Source of the DNA: Bedellia somnulentella
Lineage: Eukaryota > Arthropoda > Insecta > Lepidoptera > Bedelliidae
Reading direction: 5' to 3'
Assembly (NCBI GenBank): GCA_963576735.1
Contig: OY755170.1
Coordinates: 24,660,875-24,724,874 of the forward strand
Length of the DNA: 64,000 nt
The position numbers and the translations under genes are program-made. Position 1 is the stretch's first letter, and each line of letters begins with the position of its first letter. The notes below the pieces were generated by a model. It was not told the origin of the DNA. It did not search any database and saw only the letters and a list, made by a program, of their open reading frames with translations. Of this stretch, positions 45,562 to 57,739 are shown piece after piece.

Positions 45562-45930
45562 ATACATACATATTCTCACGCCGTTGGGTCCCATTAGGGT
45601 AGGCAGAGACTATCAATTATACAAAATATTTATAAGCCTATATATACTCTGAATACTTATTTACATACTGTGTGTAACATGACTATGATCAGATTAGAGA
45701 TTTAGAATATTGTATGGAACTGCAAACTTCACTTTGCTTGTAGTGTAGATTTGTATATTTGATACATAAATATACTCAAGCCATTATTTCCCATTGGGGT
45801 AGGCAAACTATCGATCGCCACTTTGTCCGATCCTGGCAAACCTCTCTAGCTTTGTTTACATCCATCAATCTTTTCATCAATTATATTCTATACCTCTTAG
45901 TTCGTAGTCATCGAGGTCATGTATCCTCGA
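45562..45930 (-). repeat. Two tandem RTE-like 3'-tail fragments
   Basis: Fragments at 45562-45620 and 45765-45930 each start with CATACATA-like or ATACATAAATATACTC and contain CCATTRGGGTAGGCA. The second extends into ORF codons for DRTKWR and DVNKA. Confidence 0.75.
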
Positions 45931-46565
45931 TGAAAAGAACTGAGGTATGAGTAGATGATATTGCAAATGTCTGTGAAATTCTTGAAAAGTGACAAGAAGA
46001 CGATCACACTTTTCAGTTTTTATTGTAATGATGCTGCAGGTGGTTATATATTTTCACTGTCCTGAAGATTCTTGCCCTGGCGTAGGCTCAAGACCAGCTT
46101 TGGCTTAATATATTAAAATTCTGTTGTAAATTTTATATTATCTCCAGAGAATACTTAACATACCCATCTTTTACACCGTATGAAAAGTAGATGAAGTAAT
46201 TCTTCTGAACTTCCCCTGAATACCCCCGCTATTCTACAGATACACAGTCAAATGACCAAGTACATCTCAGCATGTGGCTTAACAACGATATGTTTCCTCT
46301 TATCGTAAACAAATTAGATAATACATAGTTATACTTCGAAAAATTATCGAAGCAAGCGAGGACAACTTCTATAAGACATATTAAGATCAAATTCGTGATT
46401 TCTTGAAAACACCGACTGACACCGTATACGAGAAGATGAATAGATGTAGACGACCCAAAAGGGCTATGACAGTAAAGTGGCAGGTATTAATGGAATGATA
46501 TATTTTCCCACCTCTCCAGGTCGTAGGCGATCGGTAGTGGTAGTCGATATGTATGTAACAACATT

Positions 46566-46800
46566 ACATATCTACATATGCTCACGGCCATAAATCTCAA
46601 AAAGGGATAGCCAGAGCTTCAGAGCTAGAAATTCACTACACAACACACAAGATGGTTTAAATAAAGGGACAACATGGTTTAAATAAACTCCATCGGCATC
46701 GTCCCAAAAAGCACTTAAAAAAGCCCCATACTCTTAGTCGCCTCTTACGACACCCTTGGGCAGAAAGGGGTAGTGACATTCTTAGCCGGCACTACACAGC
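46566..46800 (-). mobile_element. SINE-2, full length
   Basis: This runs from ACATATGCTCACGGCCATAAA to TTAGCCGGCACTACACAGC, antisense to the phosphatase gene. A SINE-1 scrap lies just left at about 46230-46330. Confidence 0.8.
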
Positions 46801-47687
46801 AAACACCATTATTTTCCCTATATCCTGTCTTCAAAGAGTTGATATAACAATCAAAGTTTTAATGATGTAAACCGGTCGCAATAACTAAAGAGAATGCACG
46901 ATATCACGTATTGACGCAATACTAAGTAATAAGTGTGGTGACAGTTCTGCTTGGTGCGTAGGTCGAAGGGCAATTATTGGTTCACGGCCAATAAATGTCT
47001 CCTCGATGTCGGCAAACAGCAGCGCGATTCAATTATCGCCAATAGACCTAATCTATTGATGTTCTCTTTGAGTTGTTTTAATATTTGCCGTATTAATGTA
47101 ATTGATTAATAGGATAGTCGCAGTGGGAGAAATTAGTCTTTGGCTGGATGACGTGGGCCCAATATTGGGTGCGGCTATTTCTTGGAAATCCTGGATGCGT
47201 AATTGAAACTGGACGCGAAAAGAGCGTGATAATTGAATTTCGTTAGGTATTACCTTTTTTATTATAGGCCTTTACTGCCTTGAGATTCGCACTTATGATT
47301 AGACCTGATAACGTCTAATTAGTCGATGAATTTCGTCGGTTGCATTCACTAAAAAGTGTCATGTTCCACGGGCACAGCTCAAGGGATAGATGCACGATGG
47401 CTAAGCCTTATTGATGACAGCAATAATTTTGTACCTTCCAGACTCGTGAGTTATGATAAAAAAATACAAAATTAACACTAGAATTGTCAACTTGAGGGGT
47501 TTAAGTGTTATTTCCATGAATCATTCTGTGATGAATAAACTATATAAACAAGAGATGCATCATCGTTTTGTAGAATTCGATTTTGGTTTGTGAAATAATT
47601 GAAACATTTTTAAAAAACACGAGATCAAGTATAGCAAGATATGTTGTCTCAGTCAGTGTCTTCTTTGTCAGTATATATTCTCTTTCA

Positions 47688-48297
47688 CAGCCGTGATAGC
47701 TCAGTGGGTAGAACACCGCTTATCGTGCAAACAATGAAGTTTCAAATCCCGGGTCGGGCCTACACTAATTTGTCTTTTCTAAAGTCCATATGACTTTAGA
47801 AAAGACAAATATGTGGTTAATATATCATGGTTGTTAACGGTGAGGGAAAACACATACATACATACATACATATATATACTCACGGCTATAATTCCCTAGA
47901 AGGGGTAGCCAGAGCTAAGGAATTAGAATTCCTCAGCCACTTTTGGAAAGTTGAGTGGGGAAAAGATGGTATAATAAAGGTTGTTGGTGATGGGTCTCCA
48001 ACCGCATCGCCCAATGTTCCCTCAAAAGCCCCAATACCGTTAGTCGCCTCTTACGTACACCCACCGGTAGAAATGGGGTAGCGCTATTCTAAGCCGGCGC
48101 TACACACAGAGGGAAAACATCGTGAGGAAACCCGCATGGCTAAGTTGTGCTTTGTTATTTGACAGTGTATTCGTACAAAACAGCAATAGGCCTGCCCGCT
48201 ATCATGTGTGTACACTGTCCAAGCAAAACGTAATGATCAGAAGTATAAGAAAGTCTGCCAAACCCTTCGGGGATATACGGCGTGAACGTTTGATATT
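47688..48297 (+). mobile_element. SINE-1 with a nested SINE-2 and a local inverted duplication
   Basis: The head has CGTGATAGCTCAGTGGGTAG (box A) and TTTCAAATCCC (box B). The 3' end is CCCTTCGGGGATATACGGCG, then TGAACGTTTG. It is split by SINE-2 at 47853-48108, and carries an 18-bp perfect inverted duplication (47769-47809) absent from other copies. Confidence 0.88.
47853..48108 (-). mobile_element. SINE-2 nested in SINE-1
   Basis: This 256-bp insertion is flanked by the duplicated target GAGGGAAAACA (47842-47852 and 48109-48119). It gives exact ends for the family: GTGTAGCGCCGGCTTAG at the 5' side, ATGTATG repeats at the 3' side. Confidence 0.92.
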
Positions 48298-49960
48298 CTT
48301 ATACCTTCACCTTCCTCATAATATTGCGCACTAGTTCAGCGTGGTGGCCAAATCACTTTATTCATGGTATGCTTTCGCCCCTCATGGTGGACGTACGTGA
48401 ACCGTTATGATGGTGTATTCTTAAACACTCTGACTAGTATTTAAGCGTTTAAAAAGATGTTTAAATAATTTCATTATCTTTTATTCGGAATGACCAAGTT
48501 AAGTCTTATCGCGTTCACATTAATAGCAAAACAATAATGTTAGTAACATCAGTTATTCGAACTGACAAGCTGTTTATTCTGTGTCATGCAGTGCAACCGA
48601 TTAGCACACCGACCGTCATGTGAGTCATTATTGCCGCTAACCAAACATACGGTATTGTCACTAGCCTTCACTATGACTAGAGCTTTTCAGTCAACAACGA
48701 AAATGCGTTGAAGCCTTTTCCAAGAAATATCATTTTCGTAGCGATATTAACTTGGCTGTGCCCACATTTCATGGTCGTTATTCGATTACCACGAATTGAG
48801 TGTCAGTATCATGATTATAATTGGTTAGTATACGTTACTGCGTCGAATTCGTTCGGCAATCGAGTTGATTAGCTTTCTTTTGGTAAGCATACGCAAACTT
48901 GAAGGAGATATTGCGATTATATCACCATTAGTGATTAGTTCCCAATCCTCCAATCTGATGTATGAGACGACTTAAGTTTTAGAGGATAAAGTTAACCTGC
49001 ATACATTTACTCATGGCTATTAGTTCCTTCTGTTATTACTTAACTCATATTTTTATAACGTCAGGCTCACCCAGACAGTAGTTACGTTTCCAGCTGCCAA
49101 TAAGCTGCCATTCACATTATGATATCGTGAAGTTGATGCTAATAATCCTTCTAATTCGGATCGCACCGCCAGCCGGTTTAACCCTTTATATTGTTCTGTT
49201 CATATATTGGACACCGTAATTTCAACTTTAGATAACTTCAAATCGAAGAGAAATACAATGAATTTTTTATCATATCCTTATATCCTCCGGCCTTGTAAAG
49301 GGTTAAATTCATCAATCCCTCTTCTTTTCCTCATTGTTACTTCTTTCTCCACTGCTCCAAATGTGCTTAAACTACTTCGAGCCTGAGTGACTCCTTTCTC
49401 ACTTTAGGATCAAGTTATTAGCTACGCTATGATCAATCTAGCTAAGGGTGCAAATACCCTAAACCTGTGTTAAAGAAATGTGTATTTAAAGAACCAAATA
49501 ACCGCTTCTTTCACGTATACACGCGTTTCTCGTAAAAAGAAAATCAAGCGATTCTGTTAGTTCCTAAACATATATCACTATTGTTGGCTATTCATATCAA
49601 CTTTCATAATATTCGTTTGTCACTACGAAGATACGGGCAAATCTGTAAGAAGATTAATATTTGCGAGTAATATTCCATTTGTTTGACGAAAATTATTGGT
49701 TATTACTTTTCTTTATCAGTAATGTCCTAATTAACTCAATAACACGAGTATTTGTTTGGACAATTTCGTTCTCATCTTATGAGCAATTAGTGACTCAGTG
49801 ATAAACCGAAAATACTTTTATATTTATATTATGTAGCGGCTCCTACACATATCGTAAGCTTTTATAATGCTTCCACTTAAGCATTATTTTGAAAGGAAAA
49901 CGTAAATGATACTAATTTCAACGGATACGTTTTTTTCTACTCCATAGCATGTACTTAATG

Positions 49961-50196
49961 TACATATATACATAAACTTACGGCTATAAATCCCTAGAAG
50001 GGGTAGCCAGAGCTAAGGAATTAGAAATTCCTCAGCCACTTTTAGAATTTAACTGGGGAAAAGATGGTAAAATAAAGGTCGTTGGTGATGGTGTCCAACC
50101 GCATCGCCCAAAAAACATCAATAATAAGCTCCAATACCCTTAGTCGCCTCTTTCGTACACCCACAGGAATCAGTTGTTTTAAGCCTGAAATAGCCT
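49961..50196 (-). mobile_element. SINE-2, degenerate
   Basis: Matching blocks are CTTACGGCTATAAATCCC, AGAAATTCCTCAGCCAC and CCAACCGCATCGCCC. The 5' end is decayed. It is antisense to the phosphatase gene. Confidence 0.8.
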
Positions 50197-50449
50197 AAAA
50201 ATATTAAGTAGATTAATTAAGTTAATCTAACAAATTGCATTTTTGAGTTTACCGAGTCCTTCGGTTTGCGAGTCGAGTGTAAATTGCAGTAAATGCTCGA
50301 CCTAACCCACCAAACAGCTCGAAATTGTTAAGATTCGCCTTCACTCTAATCTGTATTTTATAACATAATCACCTTTTTAACCGAATTTAAAAAAAGGAGT
50401 GTTCTCATAATATTTAAATTGGACTCTGTACAAGTACAACCTATACTCA

Positions 50450-50535
50450 TACATATATTCAGTTCTCATTGGGGTAGGCAGAGACTACCCACTATTACCA
50501 TCTATCAATCGTTTCATAATAGAATTGTTTATTCC
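50450..50535 (-). repeat. RTE-like 3'-tail fragment
   Basis: ATACATATATTCAGTTCTCA then TTGGGGTAGGCAGAGACTA is the reversed RTE tail and hairpin. Confidence 0.75.
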
Positions 50536-51034
50536 AGAGCTTTAGAAAAACGGTAAACCCTCAATGGTTTCAATTCCCAAGCAATGTTTATTTTAAAAAG
50601 CAGAAAATATAATATTCTGCATTCAAAAGACGTCACCCAGTTGTACAAAAATATCTGTTTGGCTAAGTTGAAAATGTTTATTTTGTAATTCATTTCATTC
50701 ATTGCTGAAATTCTAGTTCCGAGGGAAATAAATTTGTTGAAATGGATGGTTCTCTAACATTTTGTAGAAATGAAGCTCATTTTCGCTGTTACTAAAATAG
50801 TACAAAAGTAACCATAGAAACGATGTAGCCGTCGGGGGAGCTTTAAGCTTGATTGCGACGAGACGTTTTTATCTGTGCGTAGGTAGGCCAAATGAAAATA
50901 CTAATTCTTTTTACAAGCAGATAGTTACAAATTAAGAACTATTTTTATTTATAATTTTAAATTGAATTACAAAAATAAAATGCATAAAATGTTTTAAGAT
51001 TTATACATTTTAAACGTCTTATTTTCTTCAACAG

Positions 51035-51297
51035 ATGGAACGCGCGAATCGGCGTTACATCTTGACCCAAGGGCCTTTGGAATTCACCGTGAGCCACTTT
51101 TGGTCTATGGTTTGGGAGCAACAGAGCCGCGCCATTCTTATGCTTAACAAGATTATTGAGAAGAACAAGATCAAGTGCCACTGGTACTGGCCCCACGGGC
51201 TTGGCGACCAACATAAGATGGTCCTCAACGACGTCAAACTGACCGTCGAACAAATCAGCTCGGAAGACTGCCAGTACTACACCACTCGGACTTTCAA
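51035..51297 (+). CDS. Ptp61F: Non-receptor tyrosine phosphatase, exon 3
   Basis: This exon encodes 87 residues plus two bases: RRYILTQGPLEFTVSHFWSM, VWEQQSRAILMLNKIIEK and YYTTRTFK. YILTQGPL and FWxMVWEQ are conserved PTP-domain motifs next to the active-site cleft. The acceptor is CTTCAACAG and the donor GTAAGC after AA, phase 2. The codons are G/C-richer than the introns. ATG at 51035 is an internal methionine, not a start. Confidence 0.95.
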
Positions 51298-51356
51298 GTA
51301 AGCTTATATTGATGTTTGTTTCAGTTCAGTTTTACTGCCTCTTATAGTAAGGTTTA

Positions 51357-51556
51357 TTCATTCATATATTCATGGCTATATTCCCAAAAAAGAGATTACT
51401 AGGGCTTCAGAATTGAATGTGATTATTCGCGAAAAGATTGTAAAATAAATGATGGTGGTGATGGATCTGGAATCTCTTCAATATTCCAAAACCGTAAGTC
51501 GCCTCTACGATGCCCGCCGAAAGCAATGGGTCCGTGCAAATTCTAAGTCGACTTAA
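51357..51556 (-). mobile_element. SINE-2, strongly degenerate, beside exon 3
   Basis: Traces of CATGGCTATATTCCC, GGTGGTGATGGATCTGGAATC and GTAAGTCGCCTCTACGATGCC remain. It lies 60 bp downstream of the exon 3 donor. Confidence 0.65.
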
Positions 51557-53299
51557 AGCGCCTTAATTGACATGGTTCTAATAAAATGTAGGAAGCGTTT
51601 TGTTACAAAATTATATACACCAACTGTAAAAAAAATAAAGTAAAATTTTACTTGTGTTGAATCAATTAAACGTGCTAATAATCGTTGCGTTCTAAACGAC
51701 GAGCTGCATAAGTACTATAAAGCTCTAGCAACCCCGTTTTGGGATTTATTGCCGTAAGTATATGTTTGTATGTATCTACAAATACTGTCGTAGTTTTTTC
51801 CTAAGTAGATACTGTTGATTTTGGGAGGAATACAACTTACATTCTACGGGTCATGTATATGCCGGCCCAAAAATTCCTTAGCGGAAGTTATTGTTTTCTC
51901 GCTATAATTAATTATCTCACTGGCCCTTAATGCACAGAAGAATAAAACTTCTCGGAAAGAAAATCAATTGCGTCGAGTTTATAAATAGGATCTAAGCTTA
52001 TCCCATTTCCGAGTGGATGAAAGTAAATTGCCTCACCGAGATCCGATATTTTACAAAGGTCAACTCGATGCAGCTGCGCTCGGGAGAAAATGTTACCAGA
52101 GGATTATGGGATTTTCCAATGCACTTTGTTTGCGATGATTGAATATAACTCAATCCCTTACACGTGGTTACTTAGCTTTATTGGAAATTCTCTGGAAATT
52201 TTCATCCCAAAGGGCACTCAACACGTGAACAGATTTGAGTGTTTACACAGCTTTGGCTCGTGTTGAAGGCTAGGTTTTACGACATTTTCATTTATATACA
52301 AAGTTACAGGAAAAGGCAGCGCCAACGCTCGCGAAACCAACCAGTACTTAAATATTGTTTTAAAAGCTCAGTTGAATACACGGCTCAAAATATTAAATTG
52401 TATGAAATAAATAACCTTTGAGCTTTCAAGGTTTTAGATAACGGAAAAAGGCAAAGTTGATTATTTTTCTCTGAAATACGCGACGCTTCGTTTCGGGAGA
52501 TGAAAGCTCACATAATTTACAAGTGCCGCTTTATTCTCTATAATTGATCAAGTTGAATTTTACCAAGTTTAATTTCAATAATAGAAATACAAATTGAAGA
52601 GAACAATTTGTTATTGAATTTCGTGATTTCAATTAGCCGGTACAATTATTGTTTAATTGCATCCAAAAATATTATAATTTAATGGCATGGTAATATCACA
52701 ATTTATTATCTACTAATGATTTGCCCCGGCTTTGCCTCGTGCAGTTTTAGTGTTCTCTTTTAAATATAGCTTTCAGTTTTTGTTAAGCCGGAAGTATTTT
52801 TCTCTACTTTTGCTGATATATAGGATCATTGCTCACCACCTATGACATTTAGTGTTAGATAGGCTTAGATGAGTGAATGATTTTTCAAAATGGTTTAGCT
52901 GTTTCGAAGAAGATTTGTTTGTAATGTATAGGACATCATCAGGACACCTTTGTAACATTGGTTTTCTCGCCTTGCTCTGATCAATGTTAATATCCTTTGT
53001 TTCTCATAAAGATATTCTCCTTACATTGGGCAACGCAAAATAAAGTAAAATCGATATATTTCGCTTTTAAATACGGTGTGCGTTAAGAATAAAAACAGTT
53101 AAAAACTATTTATTTTTGGAGGTTGCTTTTCCATATTTTCTGAATAAGGAGTACAAAACTCTGGTTAGGATACTAGGGGCCTATTAGGTGGTCATTCAGA
53201 GCGATAAGTCGTAACTGTTCCTTATTTCATTACCCTAAAATTTAGGGTAAATGGATGAGGTTGTTTACAATGGGTTCAGGTTGTTAAATGAACTTTTAC

Positions 53300-54020
53300 A
53301 TATATACATACATATACTTAAGCCATTAGTATTCACTACCTTTGGGGTAGGAAGAAACTATCGATCGCCACCTGTTGAACCTCTTGGGCTTCATTTGCAC
53401 TCATATTTCTATTAATCAAAAATGAAATTTAATTCGCAAATATATGCCAAGTGTCAAACGATCAATGAGAAGTTTGAATTTGAAGGCAAAATTGTAATAT
53501 CAGTGATACGGCTAAACACTGAACATCATACTCTCTTATCGCCTTAAAAACATTACATCAAGGTGTATATTATTCTATCATATTCAGTTTAAAGTCTATG
53601 GAGCAACATTTTACAAAGTACCTACAAATTATATGATTTTGCCTCCGCCTTTTTCACTGACTACCCTCAATAACAAAACAAGCTGTTCAGGGTCAATCAC
53701 GTAACGATTACGCAATCTTAGCATGATACAGAATGATGTACTTATGTGGCTGTGTTTTTGTAGACTTGCGTGTCTAAATAAACGTGTACAAAACACAAAC
53801 TTAGAAGTAAAACATAGACAACTCCGAAGGATACGTGTTCGAATCCCTTTGAAGTTATTTTTTATATCATTGATGTAATCTGTTTTCGTTAAATTTACAT
53901 ACAACGAAATACATATTCCTTTGCCATTAGCTCCTTTTTGGGTAGGCAGATATCATCGATCGATGCTTGGTACAATCCTAACAAACGTATCGAGCTACGG
54001 TCAATCTTTAAATACATGCT
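53300..54020 (-). repeat. RTE-like 3'-tail fragments (53300-53420 and 53908-54020)
   Basis: Both show the reversed tail (ATACATATACTTAAGCCATTA; CATTAGCTCCTTTTTGGGTAGG) and then reversed terminal codons (ACTATCGATCGCCA; TCATCGATCGATGC). Between them lies unassigned sequence. Confidence 0.7.
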
Positions 54021-54404
54021 CTTTTGTTATTTGTTCGTAGGGGGTAACCTTTACTGCCACCTTATCTGTCTTTTTTTACTGATATTAGCATCAAGAAAAT
54101 ATAGCTTCATTATGTTTACTAAAATCTTTCAATAGTACCTACTTATATAATATACTTACTTGAGAGCTAATTTAATATATGTTATTGTGGTTGATATTCT
54201 TTGTTCTTAAATTTTTACACAAAAAATCAATCATTTATAATTGACGGTTTGACATCGGTTATATAAGTTTCAAGGTTCGGCCTAACAAAGGGAAACTGAA
54301 AGTAATATATTGGTATATATAAATTGATTTTGCACATTTGTGTGTACTGATAAATAACTATACAATGGAGTAAAGTATTGTAGAGTTTTTTTTTATTTTA
54401 TATT

Positions 54405-54657
54405 AATACATACATATATATACTCACGGCTATAAATCCCTAGAGAAGGTAGCCAGAGCCAAAGAATTAGAAATTTCTCAGCCTCTTTTGGAAAATTGTG
54501 TAGGGAAAAGATGCTAAAATAAAGGTTGTTGGTGATGGGTCTCCAACCGCATCGCCCAAAAATCCCTTAAAAGCCCCAATACCGTTAGTCGCCTCTTATG
54601 TACACCCACCCACCGGAAGAAATGGGGTAGTGCTATTCTAAGCCGGCACTACACAGC
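54405..54657 (-). mobile_element. SINE-2, full length
   Basis: This runs from AATACATACATATATACTCAC to AAGCCGGCACTACACAGC. It is antisense to the phosphatase gene. Confidence 0.88.
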
Positions 54658-54721
54658 ATAATTTTATTAATATTTTTGTAATAAATAGTATATAATAAAA
54701 TTTAAAGTGAATATTGCCAGG

Positions 54722-54914
54722 TAATGCCTGCTTACAATGTCACTACCCCTTTCTGCCCATCGGGCTGTTTTAAGTGGTTTTTGGGCGATGCAGTTGGAGA
54801 CCTATCACCAACGATACTTTATTTCTACCATCTTGTCTTCCAAATGTGGCTGAGCAGTTTTAAGCTTTGGCTACCCCTTTTAAGGATTTATGGTCGTGGG
54901 TATATGTATGTAAA
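54722..54914 (+). mobile_element. SINE-2, sense copy
   Basis: This contains GGGCGATGCAGTTGGAGACC, CTTTGGCTACCCCTTTTAAG and GGTCGTGGGTATATGTATG. It is the only copy in introns 2-3 lying in the sense of the gene; 65 bp separate it from an antisense copy. Confidence 0.8.
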
Positions 54915-55876
54915 TTGTGTTGATGCGTAGCATAAGTTTCGGAAACTTGTGATGGCGGGGCGTGTCGAGTGGGCTGAAAATAGTCTATCTCGCTGTTACT
55001 GCGTCACCAAAATTAATTGGCTACCCAATCTCCAAGTAATCTCTCATTGGCTTCTTATTACATGCTTCGACAAAGATTGCTTCTATATTAAGCTCGCGAC
55101 GCAAGGCCACACCTAATAAGTATCATATCGTAGGAAACCTTGTTCGTTTGATGAAATGAATTGACAAGAAAAACTTACCAATAACTTCTCAGTTATAGGT
55201 TAGGTAGGTTTCTTTCTATTTAGTACTATTGATATGCATACATACAATAAAATATTCTCAAATTCAGAGAATTATAATGGAAGAATTATAAAGGACTAGA
55301 ACTGACGCCGCGCCGCTATGAACCAATACACTGACACAGGACTGAGTATAACCACCGTGTGGGTACAGTTAAAACCTTTATTTCTATGGTATTAAAGCTG
55401 ACATTAGCATACAGTACTTTTCCTATGTTTAAAGTGCATCACTGCAGTTTTGGCTCATTGTAATTTACATTATTAATTAATTATTTCTTTTTCATCAGTT
55501 AGATTCTGGACCTCGCGCGTAGCGCTCATCTTTTCATATTGAGCATATTTAAATAATAGAGATCGGTGTTATTCATAATTAATTGTTCTTCTTAATTTGA
55601 AGTGTAGTTTATAAAAGTGTATTTTTTGGAAATAAATAGTTTAGGCGTATTTGTGAGTTTTTTTTAAAAAGACAAACAGGGGCGGCCGTCAAACAGTACA
55701 TCGCGATGTTTTTCTAACCGTTAATAAAATGAACTACCACGGAAACCACAGCTTAGTAACCACATATTAGTTATCATTCTAAGTACATAATTTTTAAGGA
55801 AAATCTTATTTTTCTTTACTATCTAATAGATCACAGTCACAATTTCCGAGTCTCATTCAGTTTTCTTATTGTTCAG

Positions 55877-56102
55877 AATCGTGGACACAGAGACGGAAGA
55901 ATCCCGCGAAGTGTACCAGTTCCACTACACCACTTGGCCCGATTTCGGCGTGCCCAAATCTCCGGTGGAATTCCTGAAGTTCCTATACAAAGTTCGGGAT
56001 TCCGGAGCCTTGGACCCGAAGAATGGGCCCGCTATAGTCCACTGCAGCGCTGGAATCGGCCGCTCTGGCACCTTCTGTTTGGTCGACTCTTGCCTCGTGA
56101 TC
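55877..56102 (+). CDS. Ptp61F: Non-receptor tyrosine phosphatase, exon 4 (WPD loop and active site)
   Basis: The first base completes a Lys codon from exon 3; 75 codons follow. [11 protein letters not shown] contains the WPD loop (codons 55935-55943), whose Asp is the general acid. [14 protein letters not shown] contains the P-loop, with the nucleophilic Cys codon at 56043-56045 and its Arg. The acceptor is TTGTTCAG and the donor GTGAGT after CLVI, phase 0. The remaining C-terminal exons (Q-loop, helix 7 and tail) were not found up to 64000. Confidence 0.96.
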
Positions 56103-57329
56103 GTGAGTACCGTATATTTTGATATTTTACATTGTATTGTATGTTGTGGCTTGTGTTTGCTACTTTCAAGTAAAGAAGACATTAATTTTTTTACTACCTC
56201 GTATAATCGTCTTCCTAAGGTATACAGGAACGGTAAGTGATTTACATCTTTGTGTATACTTAGTGAATATTTTTGGTTGAAGTAAGTTTATTCTGGTATG
56301 CAATGCGAACGTGTAGCGACCTCTAGCCCACACATAAAGCGACAGCTCCGGCTCAGACATCGCAATACTCGCATAATCGATACATCATGCAAACAAATAA
56401 TTTATCATTCTAAGCACAAAACTTTAAAATATTAGCTATTCCTGCATATAGTTGGTTTGTTAACTTATGAAACTTCGCCCTATACGGTTTCTAAAGTTAT
56501 GAGAATGTCACTTATTTCATTTTTGGTGCTTAAAATGTTTCTCGTCCAATGTTAGGTCGATGATTTATGCACCTCTCTTTAACGATACCTGTGAAATAAC
56601 TAGGTACTTATCTCATTCTTATGTCTGATTCGTCTTTGTATCACATACAATATGTATCTTTTTAACCGACTTCAAAAAAAGGAGTGTTCTCAATTCGACC
56701 GTATATTTTTTTTTTTATGTTTGTTCGCCGATTACTTCGCCATTTATGAACCGATTTTGATTATATCAATACCGGGTATGTTAAGAAAATGGGCAATCCT
56801 TCTTCTACTTTTGCCATTAATACATCCCCTAATGAATAGGGGTTTTATATTTTAATGTACGCTTCGATTATCTAGAATAAAACCTACCTACTTATAGTAG
56901 GCTTCTATCTATGAAAGGGGTAGTCAGATACGAACATAGTACGAAGTGCTTTAGTTCCTATAATACAATATGACCAAAATACTTTATCATTATGAAAACA
57001 GATGTGAGTTTAGTAGTAACTTTATAGTGCTTTAACTTCTGAACGGATCGATATGAAATTTCGTATACATTTACATAACATTCTTAAATAAGACATTGTA
57101 TGTTTTTATAAACCAATATAATTCTGGAAATCAAGCGTAGGGGAGTCATATTGTATGCAAATTACTTGTTTGATAGCAAGTCGAACTTTCACATGTGTAA
57201 CACTGCGGGATACAGAACCGTATTAATTCAAAATGGCGGACCTTCCAATTTGGTTACTAGAATTGCAGTATTCTAGTAACCATATTGGAACATAATTCGT
57301 GAATATTTGTGACTTTAAGTATATTCGCC
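56103..57329 (+). other. Phosphatase intron 4, first part
   Basis: This holds a widespread repeat (56663-56790, TTTTTAACCGACTTC, then GGAGTGTTCTCAATTCGACC) and decayed repeat DNA around 56945-57130. A hairpin lies at 57243-57290: 20-bp arms (TTCCAATTTGGTTACTAGAA and its complement, one mismatch) around 8 bases. No exon was seen. Confidence 0.55.
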
Positions 57330-57574
57330 GTGTAGTGTCGGCTTAGAATAGTACTACCCCGTTCCTACCGATGGGTGTACGTAAGAGGCGACTAACGGTA
57401 TTGGGACTTTTAAGGTATTTTTGGGCGATGCGGTTGGAGACCCATCACCAACAACCCTTGCTTTACCATCTTTTCCCCACTCAATTTTCCAAAAGTGGCT
57501 GAGGAATTCCTAATTCCTTAGCTCTGGCTACCCCTTCTAGGGATTTATAGCCGTGAGTATATGTATGTATGTAT
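57330..57574 (+). mobile_element. SINE-2, full length, sense
   Basis: This is the clearest sense copy. GTGTAGTGTCGGCTTAGAAT is at the 5' end and GGTTGGAGACC (57432-57442) is box B-like. A pyrimidine run ending CCAAAAG, then TCTGGCTACCCCTTCTAGGG and AGCCGTGAGTATATGTATG, complete it. No convincing box A was found, so the head origin (tRNA or 5S) is open. Confidence 0.88.
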
Positions 57575-57589
57575 TTATTTGAGTATATC

Positions 57590-57735
57590 ATATATAAATA
57601 TAATCTCGCCATTAGTTCTCTGTGATCAATCTTTTAAAATTTCAACAATATTTTCATACATGCTCTTTTATTAATCTCACTTCGGGCGTCTGCCTTTTAG
57701 AGTACATTTTCTATTTGATCTAAATGTGTCCTCCT
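57590..57735 (-). repeat. RTE-like LINE fragment
   Basis: The minus strand keeps codons for THLDQIENVL, KRQTPEVR and KRACMK; the tail region is partly deleted. Confidence 0.65.
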
Positions 57736-57739
57736 TAGT

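Larger units (their letters stand above)
21062..51034 (+). other. Phosphatase intron 2 (29,973 bp)
   Basis: This intron runs from GTAAGT at 21062 to TTCAACAG before 51035. Most of its length is transposon-derived: an R1/LOA-like LINE, a DD41D mariner, three LINE relics, the 560-residue ORF element, a Transib relic, SINE-1 and SINE-2 copies. Unassigned stretches over 300 bases are 27180-27740, 29067-30387, 35906-37310, 45102-45560, 46801-47687 (looks single-copy), 48298-49960 and 50540-51034; I see no gene in them. Confidence 0.85.
51298..55876 (+). other. Phosphatase intron 3 (4,579 bp)
   Basis: The intron contains three SINE-2 copies and RTE tail pieces at 53300-53420 and 53908-54020. A GCCCCGGCTTTGCCTCGTGC-type repeat lies at about 52720-52990. 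The other stretches (51560-52700, 54920-55876) show no gene; a SINE-1 scrap is at about 55310-55380. Confidence 0.85.

Noticed and set aside
56103..56240. Read-through of phosphatase exon 4 past 56102
   Set aside because: A GTGAGT donor follows at the expected family exon end, and the read-through residues are hydrophobic noise.
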